A stretch of DNA of 64,000 nt, taken from Chaenocephalus aceratus. Its lineage: Eukaryota > Chordata > Actinopteri > Perciformes > Channichthyidae. This document shows positions 11,005 to 22,409 of the stretch, piece after piece. Every line of letters starts with the position of its first letter. The first letter of the stretch is position 1. The stretch spans positions 6,543,628 through 6,607,627 of the forward strand of contig CM043793.1 in assembly GCA_023974075.1 (NCBI GenBank). Direction: 5' to 3'. The position numbers and the translations under genes are program-made. The notes beneath the pieces were generated by a model. That model was not told the DNA's origin. It worked only from the letters and a program-made list of their open reading frames with translations, and did not search any database.

Positions 11005-11631
11005 TTCATCATTCAGATCATCTCCGCTGGTGAAAATAATGAGGATGAAATCTCCAGATTTCTTGCCAAAACATTTCTTGATCAGTTCCACTGAGTCTTT
11101 TTCCTCTTGTGTAATTTCGGCCGATCTGCAGCACAGTTGTGTGTAAGAACACATGAGGTCCAGGAGACAACATGCTGATGCATTTCACAAGCTCGTCTTG
11201 AACATAATCATTGGATAGTGTTGTGTCAAACCAACCGGGGGTGTCTAGCACAGCGACAGGTCGTCCATCAATCTCTCCTGTGCTTTTTTGCATAACTTTT
11301 GTCGCTGAATTTGTGCTGGCAGTAGATGTAAAATGTTTTTTTTGCCCAAAATGGTGTTTCCAGTTGCACTCTTCCCACTGCCTGTCTTCCCAATCAGCAC
11401 CATCCTGACACACTCTCTGTTCTGACTTTCATCAACTTTTTCATCGACTTTTCTTTTAACATCCTGCAGTTCAGCTTAAGTCTTTTGTTAGTGTTATAAA
11501 CTCTACAAACCTTCGTCATATGAGCCTTGGTGAACATCTTCATTGTGAAGCACCTGGATCTTCCGACTCTGGTCTCTCCCACAGCATCCAACAGCTCTGG
11601 GATCTGCTGCCGGTCCTTGATGTTGAGAACA
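11005..11631 (-). pseudogene. GIMAP8-like pseudogene: end of one AIG1 domain and most of the next
   Basis: Read on the - strand, the block begins with LNIKDRQQIPELLDAVGETR, the end of a first AIG1 domain, then a linker. A second domain follows with the P-loop [20 protein letters not shown] (G1), a conserved [13 protein letters not shown] (G3 region; the usual family residue at W is L or F) and [10 protein letters not shown] run of seven A after the P-loop shifts the frame. A second shift follows PHVF, after which [20 protein letters not shown] and [17 protein letters not shown] are found in another frame. Two AIG1 domains in tandem point to a GIMAP8-like gene. It is clearly non-functional. 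Confidence 0.88.
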
Positions 11632-11633
11632 AA

Positions 11634-14199
11634 CAACCCAGTCTCACAAAAAAAATGTGTAATAACTACGTTGTGTCCACAACTTGGGACGTAGTATTTC
11701 CTACAAAAACGCCTCTGAAAATTGTAAGATCCCTACGTCATTTGATGCGAGAAATATGAGTTGTTATTTCATATTATGTGTGCAGTGGATGTACATGATC
11801 TTTAGTTTGCTAGTTATTACGAAGATTACTTCAGGAAATTGTGTCCATTCAACGTTTTCATTGTTACCAAGGTGGTTGCTAGGGAAGCTGGTATCGATAT
11901 TATTTCTGTTATGTTGTGTAACTGTTTAATGGTGTTATCTTTATTGCTACCTCCTTCCCCGTCAATGTATAGTGTTAGTCCACAGCGCAAACGTATTAGT
12001 TTAACAAAATCCGCATCTAGAATTGTGGCATAGATACGTTATTTCCCCCTGTGCAATTCCAGTCTCACATCTCACATCACATCGTCATAAACAAATACCG
12101 GAAACAGACCGAAAACATTTAAAAAAAATAAAATAATACTTTATTCCGAGTGTGCTTGCTTTTCTCTTTGAAAGTCATCACATAACGGCATTGTAATACA
12201 CGGTTCGGCTGCATTAAATATTACATATCTGCCGTAGTTCTCTATTTATAGAGCCCTGATGAGAAGACTTCTAGACAAACAGGAGGAACTGCCGCCAAAA
12301 CTGAAAACATGACGTGGATCATAAATATATCAGCCATTAAACAACATCTTACATTTCTTTTCACACAATACGTCTCCTTGTAGTATCAACACTAATTCGG
12401 CTGACTTTTATATTTGATCCAGTTGGTAGATAGGCTGTATTTACACCATAAAGGTACATAGCTGATATAAAGGGACACCTAGTGGTTAAAGCATGTTATT
12501 GAATTTCATTATTTTTATTGTTAGATATTAATAGGATCCCTATAAAGTATATTCATTACTCGTTATTCTCTACTAATAGTTAATTAAAGACTATCAATAT
12601 GTGTGTAGACCTCCAGCAATGTTAACTATGTTGAAGCACTTATTTTAACTGATATTATACATATGTATTATACTCTTATAAGATGTATGTAGATAGTATA
12701 AGAAATGTGCAGAATATGACAGTTTAATGGTGGAGGTATACACACATATTGATAGATGTCTTGTAATGCACTGTTGAGGAACCTGCGACCCAAGTTTTTC
12801 ATCTCCGGCCTTGTCAGGTATTGAATACAATAAATAAAGAACACAGAATTATTAAATATAAAACACAGAATTTGTGTGATTATACTAAATGATTTACAAA
12901 TAAACACCACTGCATATTTACAACTGTTCCACATGCTGATGTAACGCAAATGTTTCCAACTTGGGATCAATAAAGTATATCTTATCTTAAGATGATCGAT
13001 GGCTACTGCCATATTTGCACAATGTGCCTCTGAACCTTGACAAGTGCATGTTTCAGGCTCATCAATGAACAACAGGAGGGGTCACAAACATAAGACCAGC
13101 TGTTAAATAAAGCTCTTCTGACCTTAGCTGTCGTGTGGGTATATATTAATGCTGCCCATTATGGGCACAAGCAATTTTCACCCATTTATTAATTATATGT
13201 TTTAAATGTGAGTGTTTCCTATCCCCTAAACCTCCAGGGATGTACACAGTTTAATACTGGCCACTTCTTATTATGGGAAATACGAAAACATCTTTTAAAA
13301 CTACAATTCCCAGTAGAGACGTGCCATAGAGAACATGTTGCGAAACAGAATAGCCAGCATGTGTAGTTCTGGGGACGGGGTGGGGGAGGGGGGGACGGGG
13401 TGGACCCGTTCAAATCCAGTTTTGGACAGTCTGCCGTGGTTCCATCCCATTTCAAGTGCTGTTCGACACTCGGCGTAACCCTCGGAGCACACTCAAACAT
13501 CCAATCACAGAGCTTGAGGACTATCACGGGGTTTGTCAAGCGAAGCGGAGAGAATACTTACTTCCGGGTGTAATATTCTCTAAAGCAATGAGCTGCTCCG
13601 ACCCTCGGTCCTGACGGACTCCAACTTGTGTTTATTAATCAAACAAATAAATAAACACAAGGATAATTATGTGTTATTGTTGAGTAAATGGAGAATTGCA
13701 CAGCGGAAAATAACGTATCTATGCCACAATTTTAGATGCGGATTTTGTTAAACTAATACGTTTGCGCTGTGGACCAACACTATAAATTGACCAGTTACAC
13801 AACATAACAGAAATAATATCGATAGCAGTGTCCCTAGTATGCTAGGGATGCTAGGGACACTGCAACCACCTTGGTAACAATGACAATGTTGAATGGACAC
13901 AATTTCCTGAAGTAATCTTCGTAATAACTAGCAAACTGCACACATAATCTGAAATAACAACTCATATTTCTCGCATCAAATTACATCAAAATTGTAATGG
14001 CCAAACTAACCACCGAGAATAAAACAAATGTCGGCCATGTTTTTTTTTTCTGCAGGGAGAAATTTGAAGATCACGTGACAGACGCCAGCCATTGGAATGA
14101 ATGGTGAAAAAAAACGGGATCTCACAATTTCAGAGGCGTTTTTGTAGAAATACTACGTCCCAAGTTGTGGACCAACGTTTTTTTTGTGAGACTGGGTTG
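11634..14199. mobile_element. Element A: 2.57 kb palindromic (foldback) transposon inside GIMAP
   Basis: The left end CAACCCAGTCTCACAAAAAA is the exact reverse complement of the right end. The inverted arms continue, with small indels, for about 400-500 bp each (about 11634-12060 and 13690-14199). They share ACTACGT, ACAAAAACGCCTCTGA, TTAGTTTGCTAGTTATTACG and TAGTTTAACAAAATCCGCAT. The host sequence on both sides is GIMAP coding sequence: GGRHVV lies to the right and LNIKDR to the left. The flanks share GAACAA, consistent with a duplicated, slightly diverged 8-bp target. No intact frame is present. The core (about 12060-13690) recurs in pieces in the element at 58435-63900. Confidence 0.85.
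12950..12996 (+). repeat. LINE 3'-tail remnant
   Basis: The string CCAACTTGGGATCAATAAAG followed by TATATCTTATCTTA matches the general form of fish Rex/CR1-type LINE tails, a pre-tail then a short tandem repeat. It lies inside element A and is not shared with element B. Confidence 0.5.
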
Positions 14200-14207
14200 G
14201 AACAACA

Positions 14208-14422
14208 TGTCTTCCTCCACAGCTCTGACAGAGCTTCTGGATGTCCTTGTTCTCCTTTAGAAAGTTAACAACAGCTGGAGCTGTAGGATCTGACTCCACA
14301 GTGAACAGAATCAAGGTGAAGTCGTTGACTCAAGAGCTGAATGTGTTCTGGATGGTCTCTAACTCTCCCTTGTCTTCATCAGTGATGGGACCCACAGGTA
14401 GGACCAGGATGAAGGCATGGAC
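14208..14422 (-). pseudogene. GIMAP AIG1 domain fragment (middle part), broken
   Basis: On the - strand the block reads HAFILVLPVGPITDEDKGEL and ETIQNTFSS, then a premature TGA. It continues in frame with VNDFTLILFTVESDPTAPAV and NFLKENKDIQKLCQSCGGRH, the typical G4/G5 part of a fish AIG1 domain. The text continues across element A into LNIKDRQQ at 11631. On its upstream side it is cut at HAF by the hAT end CAGTGGCGG at 14423, so the P-loop half of this domain is not seen in the window. Confidence 0.85.
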
Positions 14423-16969
14423 CAGTGGCGGTTCTAGACCAATTTGACTGGGGGGGCCACTGGGGGGCCAGTTATTTTCTGAGGGGGGCACAATAAATGC
14501 AGGACGAAAAAGAGAACTAGACAGTATGAAGTAATTGCGCAAAAACAATGCAATACAGTTATTGGTATTTGTTTCAGTACACTTATTTATTTCAGATTAT
14601 CTTATAGTTATTACTGTTAGCTTCAGCTTAAGTTATAGTACAATTGTTGCACTAACACCATATAATATTTATATAAAAATAAAGGCAATGAACAGTTACA
14701 TCTCTACTTTACATAAGGGTGTCTGCATCCCAGGCTGTAGTTTCCTTCCCAAAATCTCACATTACAGCAACAAAATCCTGCGGTTTTTGGCAAACCGATC
14801 AACAAGTTTACGCAACAAGAGTACCAGAAAATATACATTTTTAAATCCACAGAAAATGATTTAATGTAAAAGTCTACACATCTTAAATGTTGACTTTAAA
14901 TGAAATAAAATACATGGATATAGATAGAAAACATAGATTTCAGATGTATTTTTCCCATAAGCACAGACACGTAGGCTATTTAACAAACATGAAGACTGAA
15001 TACAGAATGCACACCTGTTCTGCATGCGCACTAATCAGTTTCGTCTAATCCGTCACATTTCTAATAAATGTAAAACAGTGATATCTGGAAAACACACAGA
15101 TTTATATAAAAATAAAGGCAATGAACAGTTACATCTCTACTTTACATAAGGATGTCTGCATCCCAGGCTGTAGTTTCCTTCCCAAAATGTCACATTACAG
15201 CAACAACATCCTGCGGTCTTTGTGATTTTTGGCAAACCGATCAACAAATAAGTCAAGATTCAAAGCCTTTGACCTCCTTGACTCAATACTAAGCAGACCC
15301 AGATTGCTCAGTCTCTCATCAGTTATGGTGGATCTGAGAAAAGTTTTGACCAGCTTCAATGTAGAAAAACTACGCTCACAGGAAGCAGAACTGACTGGGA
15401 TTGCGACAGCTATTTTGCAGAGTCTGAAGAGCTCAAAAAACACTTCTTTATAAGGCTCAATGAACTGAACAAGCTCCACTGTAATATCAGGTCTCTGCAT
15501 CCCAGTCTTTATTTTCCTATCTAACATTCTGCTGAACTGATGTAGCTCATGCCCCAAGTCCTCAATATTTGCATCATACAACTGAGCAAATGAAAACAGA
15601 GTTGTCTCCTTCAGAAATACATCACTTTTGGGGTTAAGAGCTTGGATGCTATTCATCATGTCACAGTTTGTGTTTGAAAACCGTCTATTAAGCTCACTGA
15701 GCATCTGATCAATGACAGGGTAGAAAAAGGCTGTACGAAACCCGTGTTTATCTTGTTCTGTCTCTCTCTGTCCAACAGTAGGCAGTACGAAGCTTTCAGC
15801 AAGTTTAGAGCTCAGTCGTTTTTGTCGTTTTGCTGCTGTATTGCAGTATCACATTGCTCAGAGATGTTCAACACTTCATCCCACAAGTTATCAAAAAATG
15901 ACTCCTGCCTGAAGTCATTCAATGTCTGAACTAAATATCCAACTAAATCCACAGCCTTTGAAAGGTCAAGGGATGAAGACTGTAACATGTCAGAGAGAAA
16001 TGTTGTTTCTGCAAACACTTTACGGAGTGTTACAAGATGCACGATGAATTATAGATCCAACTGTGCCAGCAGACCACGTGCCTCAATAGATCTCTCACCA
16101 TTGCGTTCTTGGGCTATGTCTTGCAGTACTCGCTTGAGGGCCGGTAATCTATCCATAATGTTACGGAGAGATATAAATCTGCATGCCCATCTAGTGTCAC
16201 TCAATCGCTGGAGTTCTCTTGGGGCACCTTCGTACATCTCTCTTTGGATATCTAGCCATTTGGGGTGGACATACGACCCAGATGTGAAGACCTATAGCTT
16301 TTCTAGTAAGGAGAAGAACTGCTCTGCTTCTGGGACAGCTTTGACTCTCTGCTGACTCAAAATGGAGAAAACTCTCCTGGATAGCACCATTGAAGTAGTA
16401 CCTGACTACAAGAGAAATCTGTTCTTTTTTAACATCTTTTGTTTCATCTGCCATGATGCTAAAGACTTCACTGTTTTTCACTTCCTCTGTTATTTCAGAT
16501 CGAACCATGTCTGCAAGACAACCCAGAACTTCATTCTGAATGGTTTTGCTTGTGTACTTTGCATTATGAATGGAAGTTAACCTTTTTTTAACAGCTTTGT
16601 CATGATTAGCAATTGTCTCTAGAATGGTCATGAAGTTCCCTTTATTATCTGAGCCTGCAGAACCAGTGTGTCCTCTTTGAGCAATGTTTTGTGTCACAGA
16701 AAGCACTTCGGCTATGGTTTTTATATATTCCCGATTTTCTTGAACCAGTTTCTTATGTTCTTTGTTAAGTACATTTGCCAATGTTGCATTAGATGTCACA
16801 GCTCTCTGGTAGTCTTTCCATGCCATCATTGCATGCGTGTACCGCTCAGATTTGGCATGGATTGCAAATCCCCCCTCTTTGTATGTTGACAGTTTTTGAA
16901 ACCTGAAGGTGAATCAAATACAGTGTCTGTGCTATTCGGAGGGCTAAAATGTCTGCAGGCGTAACATTA

Positions 16970-17539
16970 GGCGCGTTCACACCGCAGTACTTTTCCCACT
17001 TTAGTTCCAATATAGTTCCGAAATGTTGCGTTCACACCAAAAAGAGCCGGAACTAAAATGAGTTAATCAGAACCTTTTCACCAACTTTTCAGTCCCTGCT
17101 AGAGAGCAGGGACTTTCGTGGGATAAAAAGGTTCCTATTTCTGATTGGCTGGGCGGATTGCAAACCACGCCCCGTAAAACTCCCAAAAAGTTTTGTGAAG
17201 CCGCCATTTTATTATCCTCGCATTAGCATTATTAGCATTAGCACAGCGCAGAAAGGCAGAGAGACTAATTTATGGCAACACAAAATAAAACATGGGAGCG
17301 GTGGAGATGAGGAGGTGTCGGCGTTCTGGCGATTTACTCGGAAGTTGGGGACTGGCGGCCAGGGACTTTGGGCGGCAGTATACGCCGTGAAGTGGTTTGC
17401 GGCCTGCCAGTAAACCCAAGGAGAAGAAGAAGAAGTGACGTCAGCGGCTTCATTTGCTTAATCCTCCCCCAGGGACTTTTTCCGAACTAAAGAGTTCTCA
17501 TGAACCTTTGTGGGAAAAGTACTGCGGTGTGAATGCGCC
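16970..17539. mobile_element. MITE inserted in the transposase zinc-finger coding region
   Basis: The ends GGCGCGTTCACACCGCAGTA and its near-complement TACTGCGGTGTGAATGCGCC continue inward through CTTTTCCCAC, giving inverted repeats of 30 bases or so. The element lies between TA dinucleotides (16968-16969 and 17540-17541). It is 570 bp and non-coding for any transposase. Its insertion separates the WLEYSKMSDSA and CYACRHF parts of the TTF finger. Confidence 0.85.
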
Positions 17540-17714
17540 TAATGAGCAGAGTCTGACATTTTGGAGTACTCAAGCCAGGGGTGAATCTTGTACCAGTCAG
17601 CCTTGAAACTCCTTCTCCGGTCGCCCATCCAGGTCCTTGGAAATAATTTAGGGTGTGGTTGCATTGGTGGCTCCTCTTTGCACTTGCTGATATCTGTGGA
17701 GAAAGATAACGCAA

Positions 17715-18418
17715 ATAAATATGTTTATTATTATTATTAATTGAAACAGATCATTATAAATTATATATGCACATTTACCAGAGCAATGAACAACCACAAA
17801 TTAGATATCTCTATTAATAGATTTATGACACGAAGCTGCTTTCTCCCTGTTATATTTGGTTAAGCCAGACAACAGGCTTTGGGATAAGATAAGGGCTTGC
17901 CTGGACTCAAACCATCTCGGCTTGTAAATATAATAATATTAATAAATAAATATAAATAAGCTATGAAGAAACAGAAAAAATAATTGTAATAAAGAAAGAA
18001 GTTAAATGGGAAATGGATGAATAGGTGAATTAATCAGAAAAAAGGAAGAGATATGTATGTGTGTGTATAGTACATATGTGTGCATATATGTATCTATTTA
18101 TTTATTACACCTTTTTTTTGTTTTATAATAAAAAAGAGGAACAAAATAAGTATATCTATATTATGAAGCAAATCATGTATCAATACAACGCCATATGCAT
18201 ACATAAAATGTAACTGACACTGTAATCTCCCTACCCCCCACCCTTCATGTTATTGTCCTGTCCTATTTGTGATGTGTGTGAGCCATGTCCTTGTCCGTAT
18301 GTTTTTGTCTTTGAAAATGTTTAATAAAATATAAATGTAAAAAAAAAGGATGTATGACATGAGGGAAAATGAATTAGTCTCACACACACTCCGACAAACC
18401 ATTTGAACTGTAACTAAG
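17715..18418. other. Intron-like AT-rich stretch with a poly(A)-tailed remnant
   Basis: It lies between the splice sites of the hAT transposase pseudogene. It is AT-rich and contains, at about 18290-18348, GTCTTTGAAAATGTTTAATA then AAATATAAATG and nine A, which looks like the tail of an L1-type or processed insertion. No coding frame is supported. Confidence 0.4.
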
Positions 18419-18809
18419 ATTAAAGCAGGCACATTTGTCTTTCAAAATCACAAACCTGATGTTCCAGTACTTGTGGATCTATCCTCTGTCTCACTCTCGA
18501 TTTCATCCTCAGCCTCACTCTGTGACTCCCCATCTTTCTCTCCCTGCTCTGAACCTTCAATTTCCAGATCAGTCTCTCCTGAAAAGTCCTCCGGCTCTGT
18601 CTCTGTGGCAATCTGCACTTCCTGCTGTGTGTTACTGTCTGCCTCATCATATATTTTTTTGGGGGACGAAAAAGGACATATTGTCCTTTTTTCGCTTCAT
18701 TTTGAAACTATAGAGCAAACACAAAGGGGGAGGACAACACTTCAGCAAGGCAGAATATAAATGTATAACCGCTAGATACATTTCACAACTATATAGCTAG
18801 GGTGACCAG

Positions 18810-19851
18810 GGGCCTATACTACGAAGCTGGTTCAACCTAACCTGGATATGTTTGAGTTAGCCGGTTGGCCTAATCCAAAACATACGTGCTCTCACTAAGC
18901 GGTCCTACGACGCTGGTTATCAAGTGGATCGCTCAAGCCAGCCGTTGTCCTATCTAGTTAGGTGCGCGTTCACATGAAAGGGGTGGTATTTGGAGCATTC
19001 GACCAATCACAAACATGGAGAAGCGCACTGACAGCGCAGCGTCATACTTCCTGAATGAAAAGTGAACTTTAATACTAGTCAAAAATTAAGAAGTTAAACT
19101 TTAAACATCCATGACTTAAACACTTGATCCAGGATCAAAGCCACAGAGCTGCACCTGCAAGGTGAATACAGCTGGCAAAAGAAAAGTGTTTGAATGCGTA
19201 CATTAACAGGTTTATGATATCACTGCCCCGTCTAAGACACGATCTGACTTCAATTACATTTGTCTCGAGTGTTTCGTCAACTTAATGTGTTGCTTAAAAG
19301 AATACTTCTGCATACAGTCTGTGACACTGTGAGTGTTGCACGGCCAGATACGGCTCAGCTGACTCAGATCAGGAGATATATGATACATTATGAAGTGATA
19401 TGCCGCGGACTGTACTTAATGTTACTCTGATCCGGTTACTTATGTTGTGGCAGATATTTAAGTAAGCTTTCTTAACGCTAATGTTATAATAGTCAGATTG
19501 CTCTGAAGATGGAGGTGATATTCTATTAATGTTCACGTTCACACAGTCGGTGATTTTTGCCGGCCGTCTTTCCTGCGACGGCAGTTTTTCTGTATTTCCT
19601 TTCTCCTGTAATATGACTTGATCGCTTTAAACTCCGCACACTGAGCTCTGATTGGTCAGCAGGCAGTGCTTTCACTGAGTTGAGCTCTTAGCCTGCAACC
19701 TAACCTGGTCCCGACCAGGTTAGCTGCTAAGCATAAGTTACCATGGAGATCTAGCCTGCTAAAAAGAGAACCAGCTTTGTAGGACAGGAAAGCCGGAGTT
19801 TCCCCTGAATTTAGCCGGCTAAGCGAAAATCCTGCTTCGTAGTATACCCCC
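18810..19851. mobile_element. Harbinger-type MITE with CAG target duplication
   Basis: The left end GGGCCTATACTACGAAGCTG is matched by GCTTCGTAGTATACCCCC at the right. The trinucleotide CAG occurs at 18807-18809 and 19852-19854, the 3-bp duplication expected for PIF/Harbinger insertion. The 1042-bp interior has further imperfect inverted repeats (CTAACCTGGATATG and AACCTAACCTGGTC) but no transposase. Removing it rejoins GGTGACCAG with GTGTCCCTC, which looks like the end of an older element. Confidence 0.82.
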
Positions 19852-19854
19852 CAG

Positions 19855-22060
19855 GTGTCCCTCTTAAAATAGAACGAAATGGCGGGATAAACTTTTGGTG
19901 GTGTAAAATGGAGCCTGTGACAAAGAAAAATGCAGCTACAACAAGCAGGGAAGGTACTTATTATTGGGTAAAACCGGTGGATGGAGATTCCCAGAGCGTG
20001 TTCTGGCTCGGTTCGCTGACGGCCGGCACCACCCTTTATTATTTATTTATTTTAAACGGCATCATTTAAGGCGCTGACAGGTGACAGATGATGAATGCAA
20101 ACTGTTTGCTGTCGCTGATTACTTTGCACACTACGTTAACTACGTTAGTCACAACAAACACTTACTGACCTAAAGTCTTACCTTGTAACAATTACACGGA
20201 TACAATAGAGAGGCGAAGTCCCTCCCCTTCCGGGAGCCTCCATGGGACCCCGGAAGCGTAAAATTATACATTGAAGTCAATGGAGAGAGAAAAGTTATCT
20301 TTTGATCCCGTTTGAATTGTGCCACGAATGACACATATGATATTTGTCAATTTAAAAGAACATTTTGCAAGACAAAAAAATAAAAAATGTGTCGTAAAAC
20401 TGTGAAGTTACACATTTTTTGTTGTGTGAAACCACTCAGTGAACTACAGGTCTTGGTCTCGCACAATACGCGTCACCATCACAAAGACGGCCGTTGTTGC
20501 CGTTTAACTGGTTACACCGGGGAACTCGTGACGTTCAATAACGGTAGGAATGGGGCGTGTAGGAAATACACATTTCGATCGCTTCTTCTGTTTACATTTA
20601 TCTTTTGGTATATTTGGCTCCATAGGAAAACTTTGATGCACATTCAGTACCAGTGTGTGAGATGTGGTTGCGATGCCGATATCCGGACGCCTACAGCGAG
20701 GACTACAAAATGACAATGAGGTGACTGGGGATGTCTGTTCAAAACATTGCAAACGTGAATAAATCATTTCAAATATGTATTTGTCTCCGACTTTCATTTG
20801 TACATCGTTGTTAATGTGATGTTTAGTAGCTTTGATAGCTGTCCATACCTCCAGACAGCCTAAAAGTAAGACACAAGTTGTTTACTCACAGCCCGAATGC
20901 AGCATCGAGATCCGTGGCCAGCTGTGATCCTCTCCGATTAACTTGTGACAGGACTTCTGTAGCTATTCTCCAGCGAGCAAGGTTTTTATTAAATACCTCC
21001 ATCCCTCTCATCACAACAAGACTCTACACTGTGCAGAAAAAAAACAACATAAATGAAAATAACCTTGCTGGATAGCTTTGAATGAAACAAACAAACTATC
21101 TTCCATGGCTGATACTGATGTCACAGTGACGGGTAAACCACAGACAAGTCCAGCGGGGCACAAGTTGAATCCATATAATGAAATTGTTATTTTATAAATT
21201 GAGATTTAATACATTTATTAAAAGTTGTAATTATAATAATAAATGCATAACAACATAACAATAATCCTCATACATATTTGTCATATTCTAAGTACTATTC
21301 TATATTAAGTACATCTATAGAAGTACTGTACAATGATGTACTTCCTTGCATGCTCCTTAATACTTCACTACATTTCAGAGGCAAAGATTTGACTCTTAAC
21401 TTCATTGATTTGATAACATGAGTTACTTTGAAGATTTAGTACAATAATATAAACAGACAATGCATCACGAATGATTATGGTGAAGAACTTAAATGATCCA
21501 TTGATTTGATACACAGCCTACCCAAAAGTGTGGTAAAATAATAAATAAGCTCCACCTTGTAGGAGCAGACACAGTTGTGGTGGCTTAAAGCCCAGCTCTG
21601 CTCCGCGCCGTCCGTTAGATGAGCCTGGTCAGATTAATAAGAAAAGGAGTTCAAAACACCGGCATACAAGTTATAACAATAATCTGATTTTAATGGTAAA
21701 AAGACACAATACGAAAATACAGAGTGCCCTGTAACAGAGCACTCCGGGCTCCCCGCTCCACTGCCGTGCGATACAGGTATCGGGACCGGCCAGTCAGCAA
21801 CAGGGGGCACCGTGCATGAATAAACAACAGTATATATGGACATTTTTAGGGCGGAGAGTCACTGCTTATCTTCCACCGGACTGTACTCCTTTAATTTCCC
21901 AGGAAAGGTTTCACACAAATTATTAATTTCCCAGAGAAGGTTTCCCACAAACTATTCTTTATCAAACAATCAAACATTGTACACAGATATATTAGTATCA
22001 AACATTGGCCCCAAAAAGAACCTTGAAAAGGACATGTGTGTGTGTTTGTTAAAGAGGAAG
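19855..22060. other. Repeat-like intergenic DNA, no gene called
   Basis: The segment from about 20200 (CTTCCGGGAGCCTCCATGGG, then CATTGAAGTCAATGGAGAGA) has the look of a dispersed fish element. The frames at 20387-20713 (+) and 20504-20797 (-) contain no motif I can name. A 53-codon ATG frame at 19909 is also unsupported. Confidence 0.4.
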
Positions 22061-22073
22061 TGTATGTGTGTGT

Positions 22074-22107
<34 letters not shown>

Positions 22108-22165
22108 GATATCTTGGTCAGGGAGTGTGTGTGTGTCAGGGTGTCTGGGAAAGTGTATGTAAGAA

Positions 22166-22197
<32 letters not shown>
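22061..22197. repeat. (GT)n and (TA)n microsatellites
   Basis: A GT tract runs to 22106, a second degenerate GT tract is at about 22123-22145, and a pure TA tract is at 22169-22197. Frames across them are repeat artefacts. Confidence 0.95.
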
Positions 22198-22324
22198 GGA
22201 TTACTTAAAAACAGTCCCAAATAATACATGTTCACTTCAATACATGTTCAAGATAATACCTGTTTACTTGAATACAGTTTAGAACAATATCTGTTTGCTT
22301 TAACCTTTATGCATGTTCTGACAT

Positions 22325-22405
22325 ACAAGGGATTGAGCGGGATTCGAAACCGGCTCGCAGGGTGTATTTCGGCTACTTCACGGTTATCCAACCTTGGCGC
22401 CACAG
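22325..22405 (-). ncRNA. tRNA-like sequence (tRNA pseudogene or SINE head)
   Basis: On the - strand TGGCGCCAAGGTTGG resembles a polymerase III box A with one extra base. About 36 bases further, GGTTTCGAATCCC is an almost perfect box B. I could not fold a convincing acceptor stem (GGGAGGC against CAATCCC pairs poorly), so a functional tRNA is unlikely. Confidence 0.3.
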
Positions 22406-22409
22406 CCTC

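Larger units (their letters stand above)
15195..18655 (-). pseudogene. ZMYM1-like hAT transposase, degenerate and interrupted
   Basis: Segments appear in order on the - strand. First comes an acidic N-terminal exon (about 18655-18456) with TETEPEDFSGETDLEIEGSE and a donor after GTSG. An acceptor at 17709 leads into WYKIHPWLEYSKMSDSA (start of a TTF zinc finger). The finger resumes after a MITE insertion with CYACRHFSPPNSTDT and SPSGFKN. Next is HAMMAWKDYQRAV through DETKDVKKEQISLVVRYY (16829-16240), the DUF4371/RNase H-like core. Then come SDTRWACR near 16200, a segment at 15812-16042, and SSASCERSFSTLKLVKTFLR at 15704-15195, the hAT C-terminal dimerisation region. Frameshifts near 16870, 16310, 16045 and 15750, plus the MITE, make it inactive. 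Confidence 0.88.
14423..18800 (-). mobile_element. ZMYM1-like hAT transposon, one end defined
   Basis: The terminus CAGTGGCGGTTCTAGACCAA at 14423 is the 3' end of a - strand hAT element and abuts GIMAP coding sequence. The body holds the transposase remains described separately (15195-18655). Two nearly identical 3' stretches, 14670-14770 and 15100-15200 (both ATATAAAAATAAAGGCAATG then GAACAGTTACATCTCTACTT), form an internal duplication. The opposite terminus was not found; it may be near 18.8 kb, where a Harbinger-type insertion starts. No matching target duplication of GCATGGAC was seen. Confidence 0.75.

Noticed and set aside
20387..20797. Two overlapping frames considered as a small zinc-finger gene
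   Set aside because: Cysteine spacing does not fit THAP, BED or C2H2 fingers, and the flanks look like a dispersed repeat.
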